Source of the DNA: Scleroderma bovista
Lineage: Eukaryota; Basidiomycota; Agaricomycetes; Boletales; Sclerodermataceae
Reading direction: 5' to 3'
Assembly (NCBI GenBank): GCA_037178675.1
Contig: JAYMGJ010000588.1
Location: 1-64,000, forward strand
Length of the DNA: 64,000 nt
Shown in pieces: positions 56,393-64,000 of this stretch; the first letter of the stretch is position 1; every line of letters starts with the position of its first letter. The translations under genes and the position numbers were made by a program. The notes below the pieces were generated by a model. It saw nothing but the letters and a program-made list of their open reading frames with translations. It was not told the DNA's origin and ran no database searches.

Positions 56393-57400
56393 ATGTCCAC
56401 CAAAGATCTCTCCACCTATGTCCCGATTTTCGATGGAACGAACTACAAGGAGTGGTATGACAAGTTGGAGGCTTTTGCCATGGCGATGAAATGCGATGGA
56501 CCCATGACCACGGATAGGGCTAATGTTCCAGCAGCTGACCGCGATGCTTTTGACGTTACAGATCGTCAAATGTGAGGCATGATACGTCTCCGCCTTGGAG
56601 CAACCTATCAGTCTCATGTAGGTGCTACCGCTAGGGCGACGTTGACAGCACTGAAGACCGCTTTTGGTACTCCTGGGAGAGTTGGAGCGCTCGTTGAGCT
56701 GCGTTCTTTGTTTCAGCATCGCATGAAACCCAACGCTAATCCCATCCATGAGGCCAATAACCTCATTCAGTGTGCCGCCCGTCTTTCTACGGCGGGATAT
56801 GCTCTCGCAGACGGACTTATCGCTTTGGCCATTCTTATGGCTTTACCTTCCGATTGGGAGAACTTAGTTTCGACACTTTGTTCTACTCTCGACGACGCTG
56901 GTTTCACGGTTGCCGCAGTCACTGCCCAAATTCATCGCGAATATATGCGAAGGCAGGCGAGTCGTGGCAGGTCGACTATCTCTTTACAAGATCAACTATC
57001 AGAGCGAACTTCTCTCGCTGCTGAGTATTCAGACGCCACTCTTGTGACGCGTCTCACAAATGTGAAACCCGCAGTTCGTCCTTCTTTCCAAGGAAGTAAC
57101 CGAGGAGGTAAAGGCAAGCAACCTGTTCGCGATGGACAGCGCAGTCAGTACCCGCGCTGTGTTTTCCAGGGATGTCGCCGGAATCATTTCCCGGCTGAGT
57201 TTTGTCCCATTGGTCGTCAGAGAATTTTCTACGATCAAGGAGGCAAACAGATTTGCTGCCAACCTCAAGTCCAGTCTCCTCCAACTGGAGGATCGAGTAA
57301 CAATCATCGCGGAACCCCTAATCGTGGTCGTGGAGGAAAAAGAGGAGGACGAGGGAAGAGGAAAAGGCCGAGGAGGAGGTGGAACTCACGTTGTTTTTGA
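56393..57400 (+). pseudogene. Copia Gag with one internal TGA
   Basis: ATG at 56393. Starts STYVPIFDGTNYKEWYDKL, a UBN2-type Gag signature, and continues in the same frame past a TGA at 56573-56575 (DRQM then GMIRLRLG) through FQHRMKPNANPIHEANNLI. The C-terminus is Gly/Arg-rich (RGRGGKRGGRGKRKR) without a CCHC knuckle. The coding frame then passes to the +1 frame near 57380, where protease begins. CGA to TGA explains the stop. Gag would form the particle. Confidence 0.85.
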
Positions 57401-60400
57401 TGAGTCCCTCCAGTATTATGACCAACCTGACTATGAAGAGTTTCAGGATTATATGGCCATGATGGTCGATCAACCAGCCACCTCGGGTCTTACCGAGATT
57501 CCCATTTCTCCAACTGTCGAAAGTCTCGACGCACAGTTGGATGAGTATAATGCGGAGAGACCCATGGCTCCCTTCTCTGAAGAAGCTGTGAGGGTGATGT
57601 GGGCTGATGAATCTATGGGGCCTTCGAGTTTCGATGATGTCATCGAAACTTACGAACATGAGGCCACCTATGATTTTGATCGTACCTGTGCGTTAATCCA
57701 TATCCCCAGGATTCCTACACAAGAGCCTGACGTCCCTCTCCTAATCTCCCATCCAGAAACTGAGGTTTCTCGGAATGATTGGGAAGAGATAGAGGATGAG
57801 GACTTTGTACGTCTAGTGCGACGCGAGGATGTTTTGTGTCCAGGAAGCAGCTTGTGTAATCGTTTTTGGAATCATGGAGGACAACTCCCATATATGGATG
57901 AACATGGCGATATTCGCCTTGATCAAATGAGTTCTGATGTGTTTTTCTTAAATCAAACCTTTGAAGGTCACACACAGATCGTACGGAATTTTCGAATTCC
58001 ACAAGCACTCGTCGTTGGATGGTCATTCCTTGGTTTCCCTGCTGAAGTTCACTTTTATAGTGGAGAAGTGGATTGTGATTTGTGTAATACCTCACATCCA
58101 CATTTCAGCTTTCGTCAAGCACCTCATAGCGAATCAGATGAAGCCATTCAAATGGCTATTGATATCGCAAAACGAAACCTTTTTCCACCTCGCCGCCCAA
58201 CTATACCAACATCCTCGTTCCTGACAAATCGAGACGCTGAGTGTATTCTTTGTCATTCTTCATGCACCTCCACTCTCTGTTTAGATTGTGGACGGAAACA
58301 AAAAGATGGAAGTACGCTGATCCTTTTGGATTCAGGAGCGTCGCGACATTGTACTCCTCATTTCGAGGATTTTATTTCCTATAAGCCGTATGGAGTTTCG
58401 AAATTCTCAACCACTGCGGATAAAGATACATTTGTGGAGAAGCTCGGTCTCGGAACCGTGTTAATGCTTCACCACGGCAAGATCATTCGACTCCCTGACG
58501 TTGAGTATTGTCCGTCTGTTGCATGTCGATTGATTTCTACTGGGCAGCTCGTGGGTCAAGGTTATTCCCTGAGCACCACTGCCTCTGGCACAAGGCTTTT
58601 TGCACCTAATGGTGACTTATATTTGCGGTCGGACCCGATAGCAAGTGTAGGGCCTCTTCACTATGTTCGTGTACTTTTGCAGTGCATAGATGAAAAGGTA
58701 CAAGTCATTAGTTCGAAGAAAGATGAGTATCTTCTTTGGCATCATCGTATGGGTCATCCTTCGAAGAATGCCGTTAAACATTTGCATAGTGCAACTAGGA
58801 ACTTCCCGTCTGTCAGTTCCTACCGACCTAGCTCCTTGTTCTGGATGTGTCGCTGGGAAGATGGCTGAGAAGCCTTTCGCTATCTCGTACTCCCGTGCTA
58901 CGAAACCACTGGAACTTGTCCATTCAGATCTCTGCGAGTTTCCTGTTCTGTCCTATTATCGTTGTCGCTATGTTGCGACTTTCGTTGATGATTTTTCTGC
59001 TTTCGCATGCGTCTATCCTCTTGCTGCGAAGTCTGACACTTTCCGCGCCTTTCAGGAGTATCGGTCCTGGGCTGAGGCTTCGCTCGGTGTCCGGCTTCTT
59101 AAATTGCGTTCGGATCGTGGGGGAGAATTTAGGACGAATGAGTTTTCTGCCTTCATGCGCCAGTCGGGAATAGAGCAGCAGTTTTCTTCGCCTGATACTC
59201 CTCAGAAGAATGGTCATGCTGAACGATTTAATCGGACAATGGTTGAGAAGGAAGAGGCTATGCGACATTCTGCCTGCCTTCCACCAAATCTCTGGCAACA
59301 TGCTCTGGAAACTTCCGTCCATGTTTATAATCGCCAACCCTTTCGCAGATCTCTTTGGAAAACCCCTGTTGAGCTATGGAAAGGCAAAGTACCGGATGTC
59401 TCTTACTTCCGTGTCTTTGGTTGCCTTGCTTATGTATTCATCAAAAAGGACCAACGCAATAAACTCGAACCAAAATCTCGTCCTATGATATTTCTAGGTT
59501 ACGAATCTGGCTCGAAGGTGTATAGGTTCCTAGATGAAGGAAGAATCGTCGTATCCGCGAATGCGATATTCGATGAAACAATCTTTCCTCGATGTGTAAA
59601 AAGGATCGAAGCACCACGCCAAAATGAAGTTAGCCGTGAAGACCACGATGAAGAGGATCATGAAAGTGAAGTGGTGGTCGCTCCACCAGTCACTAGTAAT
59701 GAATCAAATATTCCCTACTCGTCCACATACGATCCGCCACAATCTAGTGCGCAGGATAATGATGAGCCACCAGTTATACCTTCTGGAAGTAGTGCTCACC
59801 CTACTAGGATTCCACCAGCGGTAAGGGGCACTGTTTCTACCCCTAAACCTACTATGGAGAGAGAAAGGTTTAAACCATATCCTGATCCATCCATCCCTAG
59901 ACGATCTGGTCGAATGAGAGTCGTACCGACTAGACCTGATAACGTTTATGGTGAGAATGCACATCCTGTAGAGGCTGAGAAACTCGCCGAAGCAGAGAGT
60001 AATAAAGTGCAGGAGGATCCAATGACCTTAGGATTTGGGACTCAAGGAGAGAGTCATGACCTTGTGGATTTACATCGCTTGCATCATGAGTTTGGTTCAG
60101 ATTTCTTGAACTTTCTGATGGCAAAAGCTGAACCACTTTCTCCACGGATTCCAGTACAGTATAGGGATATTTTGAGATTACCAGCCGACGAAAAGAAGGC
60201 TTGGGATAGTGCTTGTCAAGATGAAATTGACGCACTTTGGAAGCGCCAAGTCTGGTCGCTAACCAATCTTCCTCCGAATCGTAAACCAGTTAAGTGTCAC
60301 TGGGTTTTTGCTGTAAAATCTGACGGTCGCAAACGAGCACGTCTAGTAGCAAAAGGTTTTTCACAGGAATACGGAGTGGATTACGAAGATGTATTCTCAC

Positions 60401-61737
60401 CCGTTGCAAGATTCGAGTCCGTTCGAATTATTCTTGCCCTGGCTGCGCAGAATGCTTGGAGTCTTCAAGCTTTGGACGTTAAAACTGCCTTCCTATACGG
60501 TAACCTCGAAGAGGAGATCTATATGGAACAGCCAGAAGGTTTTGTCAAGAAGGGAAGAGATGAGAAGAAGGTTTACCGTCTCTTGAAAGCTCTTTATGGT
60601 TTGAAGCAAGCTGCTTTAGCGTGGAATATCGAGCTTCACAAGTCCCTTCAACGACTAGGCTTCACCCGCGTCGTTTCTGATGCAGGGATTTATGTTCACC
60701 ATGGAGTAACTGGGAACAAAAAGGTCAAAGTTCTTCTCATCCTGATCATCTACGTTGATGATGTTCTCTTTACTGGCTCTGACCAGAAATACCTTGGGAT
60801 GATGAAAGAGAAGTTTATGAAGGTCTGGGAATGCCACGACCTTGGGGCTGCAAAGGAGTATCTTGGGATGAAAATCCAGCGAAACCCATCGACAGGTTCT
60901 TTAATCATTGATCAGGTGGAGTACCTGGACAAGATTCTCAAACGCTTCGATATGCAAGATTGTAATCCTGCAAATACCCCACTTCCAGAGAAGTATGATC
61001 CAGTAGCGAGTATGGGGGAGTCTACTCCCAAGTTACGCTCACAGTATCAATCTGTTATAGGATCTCTTCTCTACCTTATGCTCGGAACGAGACCTGACAT
61101 TGCGTTTGCTGTCATCAAGATGTCTCAGTTCTCTGCGAGTCCAACAGAGGATCATCTTAATCATGCCAAGTATATCTTTCGCTATCTTCGAGCGAATAGA
61201 GAATGTGGCATTGAGTATAAAAGAGATTCCTCGTTGCGAGTGGAAGGGTATGTCGATGCCGATTGGGCTTCTGACAGAAATGACCGGAAATCCTGTACTG
61301 GTTTTACCGTGTTGTTTAATACCTCTCCAGTTTCCTGGGTTAGCCGGAAACAGAAGACTGTTGCCACTTCAGCGACTGAAGCTGAGTATATGGCTCTTTC
61401 TGACGCTGCGAAACAGATATGTTGGATCAAGTCTTTACTTGAGGAGTTGTCTTTTGACATTCCACCCGTCGTACTATACGAGGACAATATGGGTTCCATC
61501 TTCCTAGCACAAAATCCTGCTCAGGAGAGACGAACGAAACATATCGATATTCGTCATCATTTTATTCGCGAATGCGTTCAAGAAAGAAAGGTCATTCTAT
61601 TAAGACATATCTCTACTGATAAACAGTTAGCAGATGTCTTTACTAAAGCCCTTGGCAAAGTCAAGTTCCAGGGTTTTAAGAGTTTTCTTGTTACCGACTT
61701 GACACGTCTCAAGTCTGGGGGAGTGTTGAGAAAGTAA
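57380..61737 (+). pseudogene. Copia Pol: protease, integrase, reverse transcriptase, RNase H
   Basis: A long acidic linker precedes protease (LLDSGASRHCTP near 58325) and the integrase zinc region (WHHRMGHPS ... CSGC). At about 58810-58835 the frame shifts by +1 in the middle of that zinc region. Integrase then continues (LVHSDLCEF, RSDRGGEF, NGHAERFNRTMVEKEEAMR), followed by reverse transcriptase (RLVAKGFSQEYGVDYEDVFSPVA; YVDDVLFTGS near 60750) and RNase H (ATEAEYMALSDAA; HIDIRHHFI), ending in TAA inside the start of the 3' LTR. The catalytic motifs are intact. The frameshift and the Gag stop make this copy non-autonomous unless recoded. Confidence 0.93.
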
Positions 61738-62319
61738 GTGCTTAGTCATCACTAGCACGTGACTTCTCTCTAGAGCCTTGACACGTGATGTGTCTGGACT
61801 CGCCAACTTCCATGTGATACTTCTGTCACATGACCGGTTATCAAAGTACCGACTAACCGGAGTCATATCTCTTATCTATGACATCATCAAGATAAGAAGA
61901 GATAACGTTCCTTCTAGAACGTTCCTATGAGGTCAATCTAGACCATTTCTTATCTCTTATCTTACCTATGACTCACTGTGGTGTTCTACGAGTTTCTACG
62001 AGTTTCCACAGGATACTATGTTAGGAAGGTACTTATCTGCCTGTCCGTTTATGGACTCTTATGGCCACTCTACTTTTACATGGTCTGTGCGCAGCTCAGA
62101 CGTATAAATACCCTTATGCTTTTACCCACTGTAGCACAGTAGGATTTTACCCACCTGTTTTATCCTCTGTTGTTATCAACAAACTGCATACCAAACCACC
62201 TTCGGTTATTACTTCAAGTTAGAACCGTCTACCCAAGTGAGTTAAAAACTTCATATCATTTGTGTAGAGCCCGCTGCGTAGTGTCCACTCTCTCCTGTTG
62301 TGGACATTGCCTCCCGTTA
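61724..62319 (+). repeat. 3' LTR of the 8.96-kb copia element
   Basis: 596 bp. Compared with the 5' LTR several differences are CG against CA or TG, plus short indels around CTTTTACCCACTG and AACTGCATACC. Confidence 0.92.
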
Positions 62320-62404
62320 TTTGGCAGTGGTAGTTGGCCTGTCGAGCGCTATCAGTCTGATGGTAATTACCATACTCCTAGGTCAAATACTACAATAACG
62401 GGTG
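62320..62404 (-). repeat. Large dispersed element, copy B, part 2
   Basis: Inverted match to 18066-18155, including ATGGTAATTACCAT and ending at AATAACGGGT, after which similarity stops. This marks the outer end of the element at that side. Confidence 0.8.
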
Positions 62405-62973
62405 GCCTAGAAAGGAAACAGGTGCATGTGTGTGAGGGTTATGGCTAAGTGCCGCCCCTCACACTTTCAAACAGTCTCTTTCGTACTTACAGTCTGACCT
62501 CTTTATTCATGGACTCTTTACTACGAAGCTATGTATTCATTTCTACTATGTACAGGCTAGGTACTATGGACTCGATAGTGACTTACAGCTAGAACTGTAT
62601 AGCTCTTACATAAGTGTGCTCGGGGCTTTGTACTGAACTCTCCATGGTATCAACGCCAGTCACTGGCACACTTTCTGTCTTCAGTCTCACCTTTCGACTC
62701 CCTTTGGAACCTGGTCTCATCTGTCACTCCATTGCCTTGCCCATGACAATGTGGGGCGAGACCAGCAATGAAATCATTGGTGGCATGTGGATGGCATGGC
62801 CAAGACCCTGTTGAGTCGTGTATAAGGACCTTTCCATGACCTAATCGCCATCTGTGAACCTTAGGCACTATTACATAGGAAATGGATTGGACTTTGTGTG
62901 ATCAAACCATGTAAAAAGAGTTAGCTCACCGGTGAAATATCCCAGCAACTAACACCCCACTACTATTTTAGCT
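62405..62973. other. No gene seen
   Basis: Contains CTCTCCATGGTATCAACGCC near 62640, which resembles the LTR-end/primer-site junction of many copia elements, but no matching LTR start or second LTR was found. Confidence 0.35.
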
Positions 62974-63378
62974 ATGAACCCTAACATTGAGTTCTATCCA
63001 GTAAGTCACTCCCAGCACCGTCTTCTTCTCTGCCTCTCACAGACCTGTTCACTCCAAACTCAGTGTGGCACCAGAGTCTTCTTCTGGGATGCCTATGGCC
63101 ACTTCAAGTATGGTACTGTGGAGAGGACAGGGCATCTCGCTGATGTATGTTCTCATCTCTGCTTCCATGTCATTTGAAAGACAGCACTGATGAACAATGT
63201 CCAGGGCACACAGGTTGTCAACATAAAGCTCAATGATAATAAAGCCAGCATCAGCTTACCGTGGGTGTTTGTCATCCACATCTTTATTTCCAGACACTCA
63301 ATGTCCTCCCAGAGTGTCCAGTGTTTCAAAGGCCAATTAGGTTGTTGCTCAGATATAGATATACTTCTACATCAGTAA
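62974..63378 (+). CDS. Small four-exon gene with an FFWD motif (about 89 aa), paralog of 35865-36338
   Basis: Exons 62974-63000, 63043-63144, 63205-63260 and 63294-63378 give 270 nt from ATG to TAA, in phases 0, 0 and 2 like the gene at 36 kb. The core is GTRVFFWDAYGHFKYGTVE, then DGTQVVNIKLNDN and ISLP at the third junction, where the paralog has VFLP. An alternative acceptor at 63064 also keeps frame. Exon 4 differs from the paralog and is less certain. It is convergent with, and slightly overlaps, the HNH-type gene. A small beta-barrel is suggested. Function unknown. Confidence 0.6.
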
Positions 63379-63889
63379 TCAACTCACTCCATCTCATCCT
63401 AGGCACATCCCCCACTGTATCTGCCTCAATTACATTGTATCTAGTATTTGCTACTTTGAACGCAATTATTTCTACTTCTTCGATGGGGATGTTGTCATGG
63501 AACTGTTTCAAGCCCGAAAGCTCCCATTTCCCTTGACTGAAAAGGAAGTGCCAATCTGATCTCACTAGTGTTGGATGAGCATGGGGATAGAAGACAAGTC
63601 AGTCACTTTCTAGTGTTACTCACAATGAATCAAGTTGGGGGTTGAATTGAGGTCGAAGTTCCCAGGTAGACCCCATGCATACTCCAATTTCATGAGCTAA
63701 AAACGGATCAAGACAGGATGTGACAGGGTGAAAGTGGCTCACCTCCAAGAGAGGACCCGTTGCACTGAGTATCAAGTGGCATACGTTGATTGCATCAGCC
63801 AAGTTCGTGAGTAAACATCGACCTTTACGCAGGTCAGCTTTGCATACCCTGATCTTCTGTCTTGTGTCAGTTTGATTCTTTAGTGACAC
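63326..63889 (-). CDS. HNH-endonuclease-like protein, 3' part
   Basis: Exons 63889-63743 (start not resolved), 63696-63624 and 63564-63326 join in frame through two GT-AG introns, ending in TGA. The visible motif order fits the HNH_2-type proteins common in mushrooms: CLLTNLADAINVCHLI; then LMKLEYAWGLPG and NLIHLRSDWHFLFSQGKW, where the asparagine and histidines of the motif would lie. Such proteins may be nucleases or non-catalytic relatives. The residues here do not settle that. The 5' end may lie beyond 63900, possibly outside the window. Confidence 0.6.
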
Positions 63890-64000
63890 CAGGCAGGTTC
63901 TGCATGGTCATTCTGGTGGATGAGATTCTTGAGTCTTTCTGTGAGATGGATTTGGTAGTGTCCTTTAGGCTGGAGACTGTGCCAGACCTAGAGCTTCCAA

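Larger units (their letters stand above)
53360..62319 (+). mobile_element. Ty1/copia retrotransposon, 8.96 kb, with extra coding region before gag
   Basis: LTRs 53360-53945 (586 bp) and 61724-62319 (596 bp) start TGTTGAGAAAG and differ by several substitutions and small indels. The primer-binding site follows at 53946 and a purine tract TCTGGGGGAG precedes the 3' LTR. Order: unusual coding region (54008-56391), gag, protease, integrase, reverse transcriptase, RNase H. Flanks do not match each other: the left flank corresponds to copy A position 18624 and the right flank to 18155, so no target duplication exists and about 470 bp of the host repeat is missing. Gag has one TGA and the integrase start is frameshifted. 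Confidence 0.93.

Noticed and set aside
62430..62660. Possible further LTR ending before TGGTATCAACGCC
   Set aside because: Only a primer-site-like string is visible; no matching start, second copy or target duplication.

Overview
This window looks like nuclear DNA of a mushroom-forming basidiomycete (Agaricomycetes). The genes are cut by many short GT-AG introns of about 40-75 nt. The recognisable families are typical of that group: a CACTA-type Tnp2 transposase, a pogo/Tigger transposase, F-box/leucine-rich proteins, a Spt5-like KOW protein, a WD40 protein with a C-terminal membrane segment, a Num1/Mcp5-type PH protein, an HNH protein and several small lineage-specific families. Ty1/copia elements and solo LTRs make up a large part of the sequence. 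Nothing in it is bacterial or viral. Species was not determined.

Layout. 1-5.6 kb: dispersed repeats and a solo LTR (1641-2821). 5.66-10.44 kb: a 4.8-kb inverted-repeat structure built from satellite arrays, with three tandem hairpins inside. 11-15.4 kb: tandem-repeat debris, an F-box/LRR pseudogene and a second solo LTR (13763-15185) carrying a 17-bp minisatellite. 15.4-17.4 kb: a decayed pogo/Tigger transposase. 18.07-20.27 kb: a repeat whose inverted copy lies at 51.7-53.4 kb. 20.3-26.2 kb: a dead CACTA transposase gene split by a solo LTR (22867-25053), which is itself split by a 1.5-kb gag-only LTR element with identical LTRs (23261-24761). 28.3-34.9 kb: a num1-like gene split inside its PH domain by a copia element (28992-34073). 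35-42 kb: small multi-exon genes, a WD40 gene and an F-box gene, the last two each with one in-frame stop. 42.3-51.5 kb: Spt5-like and other lineage-specific genes, a 49-bp-arm palindrome and a solo LTR (46322-46945). 53.36-62.32 kb: a 9.0-kb copia element with about 2.4 kb of extra, intron-bearing coding sequence before gag. 62.97-63.9 kb: a small gene paralogous to the one at 36 kb, and an HNH-type gene.

How it fits together. This is a repeat-rich region where transposons have landed in one another and in genes. Target duplications and reading frames let the insertions be resolved to the base. The stops inside otherwise open frames are nearly all TGA where CGA is a plausible ancestor, and the four substitutions between the two LTRs of the 28.99-kb element are all CpG versus TpG/CpA. 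I infer cytosine-methylation-driven decay. All exon-intron models come from splice signals and reading frame alone, without transcripts or database searches.
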